From an uncultured Opitutaceae bacterium (GTDB taxonomy: Bacteria > Verrucomicrobiota > Verrucomicrobiia > Opitutales > Opitutaceae): a stretch of DNA of 64,000 bases. Below the pieces are notes generated by a model. The model saw only the letters and a program-made list of their open reading frames with translations. It had not been told where the DNA came from and searched no databases. Positions 42,145 through 56,360 of the stretch are shown one piece after another. The first letter of the stretch is position 1. Each line of letters begins with the position of its first letter. The translations under genes and the position numbers were made by a program. Location: contig CALFNN010000105.1 in the NCBI GenBank assembly GCA_937902925.1, forward strand, positions 239,605-303,604, given 5' to 3'.

Positions 42145-42900
42145 ATGGGTGGCGCTACTTCGGGCGAGAAAAGACGCTGGGCTTGGGCGGCGGGGTGCGC
42201 CTTTGGCGGGATGGCTTTGCTGTTGTTGCTTTTCAGCCTGACCCGGCCGCCGGCGCCAGCGACCTCGCCGATGCCCGTGCGTTCGGCCATCCGGTTCGAC
42301 AAACCCCCGAAGGGTTCGGCGCTAAGCGATCAGACGACTGTGCTCGACCCAACCCCGTTGTTTCTGCCGACGGATCATAACGCCTCCCAAAAAAAAATCG
42401 ACTGGCCCGAGCTGGGCGGGGCGTTTCAGAGCTATCGCTTCAAGCCGAAGCTCCTTTTTAACGACACGAATCTGAACATCGATCTGCCCCCGCCGGTGGC
42501 GGTTCCCGCCAAGCCGGCGAATGCCCTGACGGTGGACGCCCCGGGAGCCCTGGCCCTGGGGTTCGGGCGACCGGACGCCCAAATCGCGCCGCTGCCCCGG
42601 CGCGGGGCGAGCGTCGAGATCGTCGAGACCCGAACCGGCCAGCCGGCGCTCTCCCCGCGCGCAATGGCGCAGGTGGAAAAACTGGCGGCGGAGGCGCAGC
42701 CGCCGGGCAGTCAGGCCTGGCAGCCGGTGTCGTTTCTGGCGACGGTGGACGCGGCGGGACTCTTCGGACCGCTGGCCATCGAGGAACCACGATCAGGGGT
42801 GGAAGACGTCGACAATTACTTCCAGGATTTCCTCGAGCGAACGCTCCATTTGGGTGAACGTTTAGCGCCCGGGTTTTATCGCATTTCCGTGGGACCATAG
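42145..42900 (+). CDS. Membrane-anchored TonB-like protein of the ExbBD operon
   Basis: A 251-aa protein: one N-terminal helix (AAGCAFGGMALLLLLFSL), a Pro-rich linker (TRPPAPATSPMP; IDLPPPVAVPAKPANAL) and a C-terminal domain ending in NYFQDFLERTLHLGERLAPG. This is the plan of TonB/TolA energy transducers, although I see no clear TonB C-terminal motif. It follows the ExbD-like gene by four bases with GGAGGAGGG ahead of the ATG at 42145, a good ribosome binding site. It likely transmits force to the outer membrane or to the TPR protein. Confidence 0.65.
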   Translation: MGGATSGEKRRWAWAAGCAFGGMALLLLLFSLTRPPAPATSPMPVRSAIRFDKPPKGSALSDQTTVLDPTPLFLPTDHNASQKKIDWPELGGAFQSYRFKPKLLFNDTNLNIDLPPPVAVPAKPANALTVDAPGALALGFGRPDAQIAPLPRRGASVEIVETRTGQPALSPRAMAQVEKLAAEAQPPGSQAWQPVSFLATVDAAGLFGPLAIEEPRSGVEDVDNYFQDFLERTLHLGERLAPGFYRISVGP

Positions 42901-42994
42901 TTTTTTGGAGAAATGGGCTAATTTGCTGTTGACGGTGCCAACGGCGGGCTGCACTTTCACCGGCTCTTTTCGTTTTTTGGCACTCCCTTGGTCT

Positions 42995-43070
42995 GCCCAG
43001 ATAGCTCAGTTGGCAGAGCACCCCCTTGGTAAGGGGGAGGTCGCCGGTTCAAATCCGGTTCTGGGCTCCA
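42995..43070 (+). tRNA. tRNA-Thr (anticodon GGT)
   Basis: A 76-base cloverleaf: acceptor arms GCCCAGA (42995-43001) and TCTGGGC (43060-43066), discriminator T and encoded CCA. Anticodon stem CCCCC/GGGGG encloses TTGGTAA, anticodon GGT, reading ACC/ACU. Just ahead of tuf, as in many bacteria; probably part of the same transcript. A TTGACG at 42929-42934 could be a -35 box. Confidence 0.95.
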
Positions 43071-43157
43071 TTGCCTAAAAACAACGTCGGCAGGCTTCTA
43101 CGACGCTAAACCAGAGGTCGCTTTTCATCTCAACCGAAACATCCGTCTCCCACGCAC

Positions 43158-44348
43158 ATGGCCAAAGCCACATTCGAACGCAAGAAACCGCACGTCAACA
43201 TTGGCACGATCGGCCACATCGACCACGGTAAAACCACGCTGACCGCGTCAATCCTCGCCTGTCAGGCGCGCAAAGGCTTGGCGGAGTTGAAGTCCTACTC
43301 GGACATCGCGAAGGGTGGCACGGTCCGCGATGCCACGAAGACGGTGACGATCGCCGTGGCGCACGTCGAATACGAGTCCGACAAGCGCCACTACGCGCAC
43401 GTCGACTGCCCCGGCCACGCCGACTTCGTGAAGAACATGATCACTGGCGCCGCACAGATGGACGGCGCCATCCTCGTCGTTTCCGCGGCGGACGGCCCGA
43501 TGCCGCAGACGAAGGAGCACGTGCTGCTCGCCCGCCAGGTTGGCGTGCCGAAGATCGTGGTGTTCCTCAACAAGGTCGACCTGATCGACGACCCGGACTT
43601 GCTCGAACTCGTCGAAGAGGAAATCCGCGACTTGCTGACGAAGTATCAATTCGACGGCAAGAACGCCAAGATTATCCGTGGCTCCGCCACGGCAGCGCTC
43701 GAGGGCAAGCCCGAGGGTGAGAAGGCGATCGCCGACCTGATGAACGCGGTCGACAGCGAGATCGCCGAGCCGGTCCGTGAGATGGACAAGCCTTTCCTGA
43801 TGTCCGTTGAGGACGTCTTCTCGATCACCGGCCGCGGCACGGTCGCCACCGGTCGTATCGAGCGCGGCGTCGTCAAGGTCAACGACACGGTCGAGATCGT
43901 CGGCCTGCGCGACACGACCTCGTCCGTCGTGACCGGCATCGAAATGTTCCGCAAGCTGCTCGATAGCGGCCAGGCGGGCGACAACGTCGGCATCCTCCTC
44001 CGCGGTGTGGAAAAAGACGGCATCGAGCGCGGACAGGTCATCGCCGCCCCGAAGAGCATCACGCCGCACAAGAAGGCGAAGGCCGAAATCTACGTCCTGT
44101 CGAAGGACGAGGGCGGCCGGCACACGCCCTTCTTCAACGGCTACCGTCCGCAATTCTACTTCCGCACGACGGACGTGACCGGAGTCGTCAACCTGCCGAA
44201 GGGCGTGGAGATGATCATGCCGGGCGACAATATCTCGGTGGATCTCGAACTGATTTCGCCGATCGCGATGGAGAAACTTCAGAAGTTCGCCATCCGCGAA
44301 GGCGGTCGCACGATCGGTGCCGGTCGTATCACCGAGATCACGGAGTAA
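43158..44348 (+). CDS. tuf: Elongation factor Tu
   Basis: GTPase that brings aminoacyl-tRNA to the ribosomal A site; 396 aa. G1 GHIDHGKTT (residues 17-25), G2/G3 with [16 protein letters not shown]4 NKVD and the domain 2 motif [20 protein letters not shown] are all present, and the C-terminus [15 protein letters not shown] is standard. The Thr in switch I ([10 protein letters not shown] region) is slightly divergent: RGITI of most EF-Tu is KTVTI here. Located upstream of secE with tRNA genes on each side, not after fusA. Confidence 0.98.
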   Translation: MAKATFERKKPHVNIGTIGHIDHGKTTLTASILACQARKGLAELKSYSDIAKGGTVRDATKTVTIAVAHVEYESDKRHYAHVDCPGHADFVKNMITGAAQMDGAILVVSAADGPMPQTKEHVLLARQVGVPKIVVFLNKVDLIDDPDLLELVEEEIRDLLTKYQFDGKNAKIIRGSATAALEGKPEGEKAIADLMNAVDSEIAEPVREMDKPFLMSVEDVFSITGRGTVATGRIERGVVKVNDTVEIVGLRDTTSSVVTGIEMFRKLLDSGQAGDNVGILLRGVEKDGIERGQVIAAPKSITPHKKAKAEIYVLSKDEGGRHTPFFNGYRPQFYFRTTDVTGVVNLPKGVEMIMPGDNISVDLELISPIAMEKLQKFAIREGGRTIGAGRITEITE

Positions 44349-44426
44349 GCGCTCCATCAACCTCTAACCCGGCATCGCCGAGGTCTCGATCCGGGGCCTC
44401 GGCTGCGTCGTCTAAAAGCCCATTAC

Positions 44427-44502
44427 AGGCGTGTAGCTCAATTGGTAGAGTAGCGGTCTCCAAAACCGTCGGTTGGGGGTTCGAGTCCCTCCGCGCCTGC
44501 CA
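44427..44502 (+). tRNA. tRNA-Trp (anticodon CCA)
   Basis: A 76-base cloverleaf: acceptor arms AGGCGTG (44427-44433) and CGCGCCT (44492-44498), discriminator G, encoded CCA. The anticodon loop CTCCAAA gives anticodon CCA for UGG. It stands between tuf and secE with nine bases to the secE start, the usual bacterial order. The gap from the tuf stop contains an inverted repeat, GCCGAGG/CCTCGGC (44377-44403), without T-tract. Confidence 0.95.
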
Positions 44503-44511
44503 AATCTTCGC

Positions 44512-44715
44512 ATGAAAAATCCTTTCCGCAGCACCCGCATCTTCGTCGGTGAAATGATCGACGAGCTGAAGAAAGCCACGTGGCCGACCAAGGCCGAGCT
44601 GCGCGATTCCACCGTCGTGGTGGTCGTCGCCGCGGTGATCCTCGGTGTGTTCACGAGCATCAGCGATTTCTCCCTTTATCAGGTCGTCGACCTTTTCACC
44701 TCCTGGGTCAGCTAA
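44512..44715 (+). CDS. secE: Preprotein translocase subunit SecE
   Basis: Small inner-membrane subunit of the SecYEG channel, 67 aa. The amphipathic helix with FVGEMIDELKKATWPTKAEL and a single membrane helix (STVVVVVAAVILGVFTSISD) are the conserved core of the short, one-helix SecE. ATG 44512. Followed by nusG after 12 bases. Confidence 0.95.
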   Translation: MKNPFRSTRIFVGEMIDELKKATWPTKAELRDSTVVVVVAAVILGVFTSISDFSLYQVVDLFTSWVS

Positions 44716-44727
44716 CTTCCGTCCGCC

Positions 44728-45306
44728 ATGTCCGCTCAAACGACCGCGCCCGCCGGCGCCCAGTGGTTCGCCCTTCACACGCTCTCCGGCCAGGAGAACA
44801 AGGTGAAGAACTACATCGAGAAGTTCAAAAAAGCCGAGGAGCTGGACGACCAGATCTTCGAGGTGCTGCTGCCCACCGAGGTCGTTTCCGAGGTCAAGAA
44901 CGGCAAGAAGTCGACGAAGGTCCGCAAGCTCTACCCGGGCTACGTCTTCATCCAGATGTGCCTCTACGGCGAGGACAAGAAGGTCATCAACAAGCCGTGG
45001 TATTTCGTGAAGGAAGTGGCCGGCGTCATCGGCTTCGTGGGCGGCGACCGCCCCGCCGCGTTGCGCCAGGCCGAGATCGACGAGATCCACGCCCGCATCG
45101 AGGCGGCCAACGGCAAGGAAGTGCCGAAGGTGCAATATTCGGTCGGCGAGGAAGTGAAGATCACCGACGGCGCGTTCGCGTCGCTCACCGGCCGCATCGA
45201 CGAGATCGATCCCGAGCGCGGCAAGCTCAAGGTTTCCGTTTCCATTTTCGGCCGGTTCACCCCGGTCGAGCTCGAATACTGGCAGGTCCAGCGCCTCGCC
45301 GAGTAA
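44728..45306 (+). CDS. nusG: Transcription termination/antitermination protein NusG
   Basis: 192-aa RNA polymerase-associated factor that couples transcription to translation and Rho. N-terminal NGN domain with QWFALHTLSGQENKVKNYIE and LYPGYVFIQM; VGGDRPAALRQAEID before the KOW domain, with VKITDGAFASLTGRIDEID and a C-terminal LEYWQVQRLAE. Length and order are standard (E. coli 181). Same operon as secE and rplK. Confidence 0.97.
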   Translation: MSAQTTAPAGAQWFALHTLSGQENKVKNYIEKFKKAEELDDQIFEVLLPTEVVSEVKNGKKSTKVRKLYPGYVFIQMCLYGEDKKVINKPWYFVKEVAGVIGFVGGDRPAALRQAEIDEIHARIEAANGKEVPKVQYSVGEEVKITDGAFASLTGRIDEIDPERGKLKVSVSIFGRFTPVELEYWQVQRLAE

Positions 45307-45336
45307 ATCCACATTTAAGCATCCGACTTTCCTAAC

Positions 45337-45762
45337 ATGGCCAAGAAAATCCAAGGTTACATCCGCCTCCAGTTGCCCGCCGGCGCCGCGAATCCCGCGC
45401 CCCCGGTCGGCCCCGCGCTCGGCGCGCAAGGCGTCAACATCATGGCGTTCTGCAAGGACTTTAACGCCCGCACCAAGGACCAGAACGGCATGATCCTGCC
45501 GGTGGTCATCACGGTGTTCACGGACAAGAGTTTCACGTTCATCCTCAAGTCGCCCCCCGCGTCCGTGCTGCTGAAGAAGGCGGCCAACATCGCGAGCGGC
45601 TCGGCCAAGCCGAACCAGGACAAGGTCGGCAAGGTGACGAAGAAGCAGCTCCTCGAAATCTACAATCTCAAGAAGGCCGACCTCAACGCCAACGATCCCG
45701 AGGCCGGCATCAAGGTCATCGCCGGCACGGCCCGCAACATGGGCATCGAGGTCGTCGACTGA
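45337..45762 (+). CDS. rplK: 50S ribosomal protein L11
   Basis: 141-aa protein of the GTPase-associated centre of the large subunit. Starts with [40 protein letters not shown] (the Pro-rich N-terminal domain that binds release and elongation factors) and ends [11 protein letters not shown]. Directly before rplA. Confidence 0.97.
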   Translation: MAKKIQGYIRLQLPAGAANPAPPVGPALGAQGVNIMAFCKDFNARTKDQNGMILPVVITVFTDKSFTFILKSPPASVLLKKAANIASGSAKPNQDKVGKVTKKQLLEIYNLKKADLNANDPEAGIKVIAGTARNMGIEVVD

Positions 45763-45839
45763 GTTCAATTTCGTCCGCACTAAAACCAAACTCATCGCGG
45801 GAGTCCCGCCCGGGACGTTCGCACCGCAAGGAGTCCTCC

Positions 45840-46538
45840 ATGGCAAAAACGCACAGCAAAAGATACAACAGCGCCCTCAAGGTCGCTGACCTCACCAAGG
45901 ATTATCCGCTCAAAGACGCGGTGGAGATCCTCGCGAAGTTCCCGAAGACCAAGTTCGACGAGACCATCGAGCTCTCGTTCAGCCTCGGCGTCGACGCCGC
46001 CTCCGGCGACCAGAACGTGCGCGGCACCACGCCGCTCCCGAACGGTTCCGGCAAGAAGGTGCGCGTCCTCGTGTTCACCGCCGACACCAAGGCGGCGCTC
46101 GATGCGGGCGCCGATTTTGCCGGCCTGCAGGACATGATGGCGAAGATCAACGAGGGCTGGCTCGACTTCGACGTCGCGATCGCGACGACCGAGGCGATGA
46201 AGACCGTCCGCACGCTCGCCCGCGTGCTCGGTCCCAAGGGCCTGATGCCGAACCCGAAGTCCGGCACCGTGACCGACGACATCCCCGCCGGCATCAAGGC
46301 CGTGAAGGCCGGCCGCGTGGAGTTCAAGATGGACAAGACCGCCAACATCGGGGTTGGCGTTGGGAAACGTTCCTTCACGTCCGCGCAGATCCTGGAGAAC
46401 GCGCAGTCGGTCCTCGAGGCCGTCGGCAAGTCCAAGCCCGCCTCGTTCAAGGGCAGCCAGTTCATCAAGAGCGTCGCCATCTCGTCGAGCATGAGCCCGG
46501 CGGTGAAAGTCGCGTCGACCGAGTTCAGCAAATTCTAA
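45840..46538 (+). CDS. rplA: 50S ribosomal protein L1
   Basis: 232-aa protein of the L1 stalk. KFDETIELSFSLGVDAASGD, VRGTTPLPNGSGKKVRVLVF, RVLGPKGLMPNPKSGTVTDD and the closing SSSMSPAVKVASTEF are characteristic. In other bacteria L1 represses the rplKA mRNA; an operator could lie in the 77 bases before it, but I did not find a clear one. Confidence 0.97.
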   Translation: MAKTHSKRYNSALKVADLTKDYPLKDAVEILAKFPKTKFDETIELSFSLGVDAASGDQNVRGTTPLPNGSGKKVRVLVFTADTKAALDAGADFAGLQDMMAKINEGWLDFDVAIATTEAMKTVRTLARVLGPKGLMPNPKSGTVTDDIPAGIKAVKAGRVEFKMDKTANIGVGVGKRSFTSAQILENAQSVLEAVGKSKPASFKGSQFIKSVAISSSMSPAVKVASTEFSKF

Positions 46539-46549
46539 GGAGCCCGACC

Positions 46550-47047
46550 ATGAGAGCCGAAAAACAATACCTGATTTCCGAGGTCGAGACTCACCTGAAG
46601 AAGTCCGACTACGTCATCCTCGCCAACTTCACGAAGGTCACCGTCGCCGACGTCGCCGAGCTGCGCAAGAAGCTCGCCGCCGAGAAGGCCGAGTTCCACG
46701 TGGTGAAGAACAGCTCGCTCCGCGTCGCGGCCAAGGCCCTCGGCCTGCCCGAATTCGAGGGCGCGCTGACCGGCCCGACGGCGGTTGTCGTCGGCGGCAA
46801 GAATTCCGCGGGCGTCGCGAAGATCCTGAAGGCCTTCTTCAAGGACAAGCAGAAGCTCGAGGTGAAGGTGGGCGTGATGGACAAGAAGATCGTCTCCGCC
46901 GCCGATCTCTCCGCGATCGCCGATCTCCCGCCGTTCGAAGCGCTGCGCTCGCAGCTCCTCGGGCTGTTCAGCCAGAACGCCGCGGCGTTCGTCCGCGTGC
47001 TCGACGCCAAGGTCAAGAAGGAGCAGCCCGCTGCTCCGGCCGCGTAA
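46550..47047 (+). CDS. rplJ: 50S ribosomal protein L10
   Basis: 165-aa base of the L7/L12 stalk. MRAEKQYLISEVETHLKKSD, AEFHVVKNSSLRVAAKALGL, LTGPTAVVVGGKNSAGVAKI and the helical C-terminal tail that binds L12 dimers (LLGLFSQNAAAFVRVLDAKV) are visible. 11 bases after rplA. The 144-base gap to rplL contains no obvious gene. Confidence 0.96.
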   Translation: MRAEKQYLISEVETHLKKSDYVILANFTKVTVADVAELRKKLAAEKAEFHVVKNSSLRVAAKALGLPEFEGALTGPTAVVVGGKNSAGVAKILKAFFKDKQKLEVKVGVMDKKIVSAADLSAIADLPPFEALRSQLLGLFSQNAAAFVRVLDAKVKKEQPAAPAA

Positions 47048-47191
47048 CCGGGCGTTTTTAATCCTTTTAATTCCAACCAATTTTTCCGGCGCAAGCCGGG
47101 GAAGCAAAATCCAACGAGGCAGGCTAGGGGATACGTCTCTTAAACGCGTTTCACCTCCCGAAACCGCTAGTCCGCCTCAGGAGCAGTCATC

Positions 47192-47575
47192 ATGAGCAAC
47201 ATCACCAAAGACCAAGTCATCGAGTGGTTGTCCGCGCAGCCCGTTCTCGAGCTCGCCGCCCTCGTCAAGGATCTCGAAGGCAAGTGGGGCGTTTCCGCCG
47301 CCGCTGCCGTCGCCGCCGCTCCTGCGGGCGGTGCCGCGGCCGCCGCGCCTGCGGCCGAGGCCCAGACCGAGTTCACCGTCGTCCTCAAGGAGGCCGGTGC
47401 GAACAAGATCGGCGTCATCAAGGAAGTCCGCGCCATCACCGGTCTCGGCCTCAAGGAGGCCAAGGATCTCGTCGAGGCCGCGCCGAAACCCGTCAAGGAA
47501 AACGCGCCGAAAGCCGAGGCCGAGGAAATCAAGAAGAAGCTCGAGGCGGCCGGCGCCAAGGTCGAGCTCAAGTAA
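47192..47575 (+). CDS. rplL: 50S ribosomal protein L7/L12
   Basis: 127-aa stalk protein that recruits translational GTPases. N-terminal dimer domain ([20 protein letters not shown]), the Ala/Gly-rich hinge, and the C-terminal domain [20 protein letters not shown] with [18 protein letters not shown]. Followed by a hairpin at 47622-47665. Confidence 0.97.
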   Translation: MSNITKDQVIEWLSAQPVLELAALVKDLEGKWGVSAAAAVAAAPAGGAAAAAPAAEAQTEFTVVLKEAGANKIGVIKEVRAITGLGLKEAKDLVEAAPKPVKENAPKAEAEEIKKKLEAAGAKVELK

Positions 47576-47621
47576 GCGACCCAGCTTGGCGCTTTCATCC
47601 GCATTCCTTCCGAATTCTTCG

Positions 47622-47665
47622 GGACAGGCCGCGCGCTCGCACGGCCTGTCCTTTGCCTTTTCGTT
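47622..47665 (+). terminator. Partial terminator / attenuator between rplL and rpoB
   Basis: Perfect 10-bp stem GGACAGGCCG (47622-47631) and CGGCCTGTCC (47642-47651), ten-base loop, then TTTGCCTTTTCGTTTT. The T-tract is interrupted. In E. coli this junction carries an attenuator that lowers rpoBC transcription relative to rplL; the same role is likely here. Confidence 0.65.
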
Positions 47666-47752
47666 TTCTGTTCTTTTGTTTGTTGCCCGCCTCTCACGCT
47701 GACCAGCAGCGCGACGCCCTTTTTTGTCTCTTAATCTCTACCGGGAAATCTC

Positions 47753-50700
47753 ATGGCCGACCGCAATAATTCCGAGCGCATCAACTTCGGCAAACTCCGC
47801 GAAGTCATCCAGCCGCCGAATCTCATCGAGATTCAGATCACGTCGTATCTCGACTTCCTGCAGAAGGGCGTGCCCGAGAAACAGCGCAAGCCGCAGGGAC
47901 TCGAGGCCGTCTTCCGCGAGGTGTTCCCCATCCTCTCCTACGACGAGCGCCTGACGCTCGAATACGTCTCCTACAATCTCGGCGATCCCAAGAACACCGA
48001 GCTCGAGTGCCTCCGCGAGGGCATCACCTACTCGGTGCCGCTCTATGTGAAGCTCCGCCTCCGCGAGGAAGACTTCATCAAGGACGAGGACATCTACATG
48101 GGCGAGATCCCGATGGTGACCGAGCGCGGCTCCTTCATCATCAATGGCGCCGAGCGCGTCGTCGTTTCGCAGCTCCATCGCTCGCCCGGCATCGCGTTCG
48201 AGGTCACCCCGCATCCGAACGGCAAACCGCTCCATTCCTTCCGCATCATCCCGGACCGCGGCACCTGGCTCGAGGTGCAGTTCGACAACAACGACCTGCT
48301 CTACGTCTATCTCGACCGCCGTCGTCGCCGCCGGAAATTCCTCATCACGACCCTGCTCCGCGCGATCGGCTACAGTTCGGACATCGACCTGCTGAATCTC
48401 TTCTACGACATCAAGGACCTCAAGGTCTCGAAGGCGCTCGACATGGAGAACGTCTCCACGCTCGTGCTCGTTGAAGATGCGATCGACGCCCAGAAAGGCG
48501 TCGTCCTCGCGCGCGCATTCGAGCCGCTCACAAAGGCGATCGTCCGGACGTTCGAGAAGCACGACATCACGACGCTCCGCGTGATCGACACTGCGATCGA
48601 CGAGGGCGCGCTCATCCGCGCGCTCAAGAAGGACCCGACCCGCAACGAGGAGGAAGCCCTCAAGGAAATCTACAAGCGCCTCCGCCCCGGCGAGCCACCG
48701 ACCACGGCGAACGCGAAGGCGCTCCTCAAGCGCCTGTTCTTCGACCCGAAGCGTTACGACCTCGGCCGCGTCGGCCGTTACAAGGTCAACCAGAAGCTCG
48801 GCCTGAAGGCCGCGCTCGAGCAGCGCATCCTCGAGAGCTCCGACATCGTCGCCGCGACGAAATACCTCGTCCGCCTCAAGAAGGGTGTCGGCGTCGTCGA
48901 CGACATCGATCACCTCGGCTCCCGCCGCGTCCGCACCGTCGGCGAGTTGCTCGCCAACCAGTGCCGCGTCGGCCTCAGCCGCACCGAGCGTCTCGTGCGC
49001 GAGCGCATGACGATGTATGACCAGAGCGTCGACTCGATCACCCCGCAGAAGCTGATCAACCCGAAGGCGCTGACGACCGTGATCCGCGATTTCTTCGCGC
49101 GCAGCCAGCTGTCGCAGTTCATGGACCAGATCAACCCGCTCGCCGAGGTCACGCACAAGCGCCGCCTCTCCGCGCTCGGGCCGGGCGGTCTCAACCGCGA
49201 GCGCGCCGGCTTCGAGGTCCGCGACGTCCATCCGTCGCACTACGGCCGCATCTGCCCGATCGAAACACCCGAAGGCCCGAACATCGGCCTGATCAACTCC
49301 CTCTCGACCTACGCTCGCGTCAACGAGTTTGGTTTCATCGAGACTCCTTACCGCGTCTGCAAAGACGGCCGCGCCACCGAGAAGATCGAATATCTCACCG
49401 CCGACCAGGAAGAAGCCAAGATCATCGCGCAGGCCAACGCGGAGATCGACGACAAGGGTCACTTCATCGGCAAGGTTACCGTCCGGCAGGACGGCAACTT
49501 CCTCGAAGTGCCCGCCGACGACGTCCACCTGATGGACGTCTCGCCGAAGCAGGTCATCTCGATCGCCGCCGGCATGATCCCGTTCCTCGAGCATGACGAT
49601 GCGAATCGCGCGCTCATGGGCGCCAACATGCAGCGCCAGGGCGTGCCGCTGCTCCAGGCCGAGTCGCCGTTTGTCGGCACCGGCATCGAGGAGCGCGTTG
49701 CCCGCGATTCCAAGATCGTCGTCGTGGCCGATGAGGCCGGCGTCGTCGCCTCCGTCGATGCCAAGCGCATCGTTATCACCAAGGACGGCGAGCTGCCCCG
49801 CAGCCTGAAGAATGATCCCAAGAACCACACCTACGTCTACGAGCTGCGGAAGTTCATGCGCTCAAACGCGGGCACGTGCTTCAACCAGAAGCCGATCGTC
49901 AAGCAGGGCCAGAAGATCAAGGCCGGCCAGATCATCGCCGACGGTCCCTCGACCGATCAGGGCGAGATGGCGCTCGGCCGCAACGTGCTCGTGGCGTTCA
50001 TGCCGTGGAACGGTTACAACTTCGAGGACGCGATCCTCATTTCCGAGAAGGTGCTCCGCGAGGACATCTTCACGTCGATCCACATCCAGGAATTCGAAGT
50101 CACCGCCCGCGACACCAAGCTCGGGCCGGAGGAAATCACCCGTGACATTCCGAACGTCGGTGAAGAGGCGCTCAAGAACCTCGATCACAACGGCGTCATC
50201 CGCATCGGCGCCGAGGTGAAGCCCGGCGACATCCTCGTCGGCAAAATCACCCCGAAGTCCGAAACCGAACTCGCGCCCGAGGAAAAGCTCCTCCGCGCGA
50301 TCTTCGGCGAAAAGGCGGCGGACGTGAAGGACACCTCGCTCATCGTCCCGTCCGGTGTCACCGGCATCATCATGGACGTGAAGGTTTCCTCGCGCATCGA
50401 CAACCAGGAGGAAAAACTCTCCCCGTCCGATCGCCGCCGTCAGGCGAAGCAGATCCAGGAGGAATACAAGACGCAGATGGACAAACTCCGCGAGGGTTTG
50501 ACCGAGGCGCTCTCGAACATCCTCCTCGGTGAAAAGATCCCGCTCGACGTCATCAACGGCGAGTCTGGCGAGATCATCATCCCCGCCAACCGCAAGATCA
50601 CCAAGACGCTCCTGCGCAAGCTCGCTGCCGTCTCCAAGCACGTCCAGATCGACCCGTCCCCGGTTCGCATCAAGATCATGGAGATCATCGGCAGCTACCA

Positions 50701-51532
50701 GACGAAGTTCGACGAGCTGGAGAGCGACCGCGAGCGCAAGATCGGCTCCATCGAGTCGGGCGAGGGCTCGGCTGACGGCGCGATCAAGCAGGTCAAGGTT
50801 TACATCGCCACGAAGCAGAAACTCGAGGTCGGCGACAAGATGGCCGGCCGTCACGGCAACAAGGGCGTGGTCGCCAAGATCGTGCCCGAGGAAGACATGC
50901 CGTTCCTCCCCGACGGCACGCCCGTCGAAATCTGCCTGAACCCGCTCGGCGTGCCTTCGCGCATGAACGTCGGCCAGGTGCTCGAGACGCATCTCGGCTG
51001 GGCCTGCAAAAAGCTCGGCATCAAGGTGGCAACGCCCGTGTTCGACGGCATTCCGGAAAAGAAAGTCCGCGAATACCTCCGCGACGCGAAGCTGCCGTCC
51101 TCCGGCAAGAGTCCGCTCTACGACGGCCGCACTGGCGAGAAAATCGACCAGGAGGTCGTGGTCGGCTACATCTACATGATGAAGCTGAACCATCTCGTGT
51201 CGCACAAGATTCACGCGCGTGCGGTCGGTCCCTACTCGCTCGTCACGCAGCAGCCGCTGGGCGGCAAGGCCCAATACGGCGGCCAGCGCTTCGGTGAAAT
51301 GGAAGTGTGGGCGCTCGAGGCCTACGGCGCGGCGCACACGCTGCAGGAACTGCTCACCGTCAAGTCCGACGACGTGCAGGGCCGCACGAAGATCTACGAG
51401 TCGCTCGTCAAGGGTGACAACACGCTCGTCGCCGGCACGCCGGAGTCGTTCAACGTCCTCATCAAGGAAATCCAATCCCTCGGCCTGGACATCAAGCTCC
51501 AGAAACGCGACGCGATCAGCTACGGCACCTGA
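47753..51532 (+). CDS. rpoB: DNA-directed RNA polymerase subunit beta
   Basis: 1259-aa beta subunit, forming one jaw of the RNA polymerase active cleft. Recognisable: rifampicin region with [20 protein letters not shown] and [74 protein letters not shown] and the C-terminal [17 protein letters not shown]. In this rif region the residues seem wild type. Shorter than E. coli RpoB (1342), consistent with missing lineage-specific inserts. 57 bases before rpoC. Confidence 0.98.
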   Translation: MADRNNSERINFGKLREVIQPPNLIEIQITSYLDFLQKGVPEKQRKPQGLEAVFREVFPILSYDERLTLEYVSYNLGDPKNTELECLREGITYSVPLYVKLRLREEDFIKDEDIYMGEIPMVTERGSFIINGAERVVVSQLHRSPGIAFEVTPHPNGKPLHSFRIIPDRGTWLEVQFDNNDLLYVYLDRRRRRRKFLITTLLRAIGYSSDIDLLNLFYDIKDLKVSKALDMENVSTLVLVEDAIDAQKGVVLARAFEPLTKAIVRTFEKHDITTLRVIDTAIDEGALIRALKKDPTRNEEEALKEIYKRLRPGEPPTTANAKALLKRLFFDPKRYDLGRVGRYKVNQKLGLKAALEQRILESSDIVAATKYLVRLKKGVGVVDDIDHLGSRRVRTVGELLANQCRVGLSRTERLVRERMTMYDQSVDSITPQKLINPKALTTVIRDFFARSQLSQFMDQINPLAEVTHKRRLSALGPGGLNRERAGFEVRDVHPSHYGRICPIETPEGPNIGLINSLSTYARVNEFGFIETPYRVCKDGRATEKIEYLTADQEEAKIIAQANAEIDDKGHFIGKVTVRQDGNFLEVPADDVHLMDVSPKQVISIAAGMIPFLEHDDANRALMGANMQRQGVPLLQAESPFVGTGIEERVARDSKIVVVADEAGVVASVDAKRIVITKDGELPRSLKNDPKNHTYVYELRKFMRSNAGTCFNQKPIVKQGQKIKAGQIIADGPSTDQGEMALGRNVLVAFMPWNGYNFEDAILISEKVLREDIFTSIHIQEFEVTARDTKLGPEEITRDIPNVGEEALKNLDHNGVIRIGAEVKPGDILVGKITPKSETELAPEEKLLRAIFGEKAADVKDTSLIVPSGVTGIIMDVKVSSRIDNQEEKLSPSDRRRQAKQIQEEYKTQMDKLREGLTEALSNILLGEKIPLDVINGESGEIIIPANRKITKTLLRKLAAVSKHVQIDPSPVRIKIMEIIGSYQTKFDELESDRERKIGSIESGEGSADGAIKQVKVYIATKQKLEVGDKMAGRHGNKGVVAKIVPEEDMPFLPDGTPVEICLNPLGVPSRMNVGQVLETHLGWACKKLGIKVATPVFDGIPEKKVREYLRDAKLPSSGKSPLYDGRTGEKIDQEVVVGYIYMMKLNHLVSHKIHARAVGPYSLVTQQPLGGKAQYGGQRFGEMEVWALEAYGAAHTLQELLTVKSDDVQGRTKIYESLVKGDNTLVAGTPESFNVLIKEIQSLGLDIKLQKRDAISYGT

Positions 51533-51588
51533 GCCGGCGCCCGCGTTTTCATCTTTTCACGCCATTTATCGAATAGGGAGACAACACA

Positions 51589-55728
<4,140 letters not shown>

Positions 55729-55758
55729 GCTCCCTGAAAGACAAATACTTGGATTCTC

Positions 55759-55792
55759 GAAGCCGCGGACTCGATGTCCGCGGCTTCTTTCT
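55759..55792 (+). terminator. Rho-independent terminator after rpoC
   Basis: Perfect 12-bp stem GAAGCCGCGGAC / GTCCGCGGCTTC with loop TCGAT, followed by TTTCT. It is 30 bases after the rpoC stop and is the first of three hairpins. Confidence 0.85.
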
Positions 55793-55798
55793 GCTCCG

Positions 55799-55838
55799 GC
55801 GCCATGCCAAAATTCGCCTTGTCATGGCGCGGTTTTTG
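55799..55838 (+). terminator. Second terminator-like hairpin after rpoC
   Basis: An 8-bp stem GCGCCATG / CATGGCGC around a 16-base loop, followed by GGTTTTTGTT. Weaker because of the loop size. Confidence 0.5.
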
Positions 55839-55897
55839 TTCACGTTTTCAATCCCTCCCGCCAAAAACGCATGTTGAGCCTAGCTCCATGTGCTTTT

Positions 55898-55929
55898 ACG
55901 CCCGGTCTTCACCGACCGGGCGTTTTTTT
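55898..55929 (+). terminator. Third, strong terminator after rpoC
   Basis: Perfect 10-bp stem ACGCCCGGTC / GACCGGGCGT with loop TTCACC and a run of seven T. It separates the rpoBC unit from the rpsL-rpsG-fusA unit. Confidence 0.88.
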
Positions 55930-56360
55930 GGCAGGCTCGGAATTGTCCCTCGGCCACATGCCATCGATCATTGGCAGCGCGTGGAACAGCACTCGCCCTG
56001 CGTTGGGGGGGGCGCAGCGAACGACACGGGAAACATCGTGATCACTCGAGTGCGAAACGCGCGAAGACGATCCACGCGATGGCAGAGTGGAGTCCGCGAC
56101 TCGGGTTAATTTTTCCGCGCGGCACGGAAATCTGCTTGTGTTCTTTGCCGCATCCGCAACGTTCGACCCTCTTTTCTCTCTTCTCAGCGCGTCGCCGGTC
56201 TCCGCCGTCACCCGCTTTTCTCATTCGCGAACCGGGGCCGAATCCCGGATTTCGCGAGCTGTTCTACTTTTCGCCAAAAAGTTCTTGCCGAGCTTTCGGC
56301 GCAAGGTAGCGTCTCACCTCTTTTCTCAAATTTTCTCCCTGTAACACTCACTTTCCTCGT
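55930..56360 (+). other. Gene-free region upstream of rpsL
   Basis: 431 bases between the rpoC terminators and rpsL with no supportable gene. It must contain the promoter of the rpsL-rpsG-fusA/S10 unit, but I cannot single out a convincing -35/-10 pair. A pyrimidine-rich segment (TTCGACCCTCTTTTCTCTCT, 56161-56180) is a likely part of the untranslated leader. Confidence 0.5.

Noticed and set aside
44377..44403. Inverted repeat after tuf considered as terminator
   Set aside because: The stem is 7 bp with a 13-base loop and no T-tract, and tRNA-Trp and secE follow directly; more likely a processing or chance structure.
49862..51475. Long minus-strand frame opposite rpoB (and similar ones opposite rpoC, fusA and tuf)
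   Set aside because: Leu/Asp/Val/Arg-rich shadow frames opposite highly conserved genes; no independent evidence.
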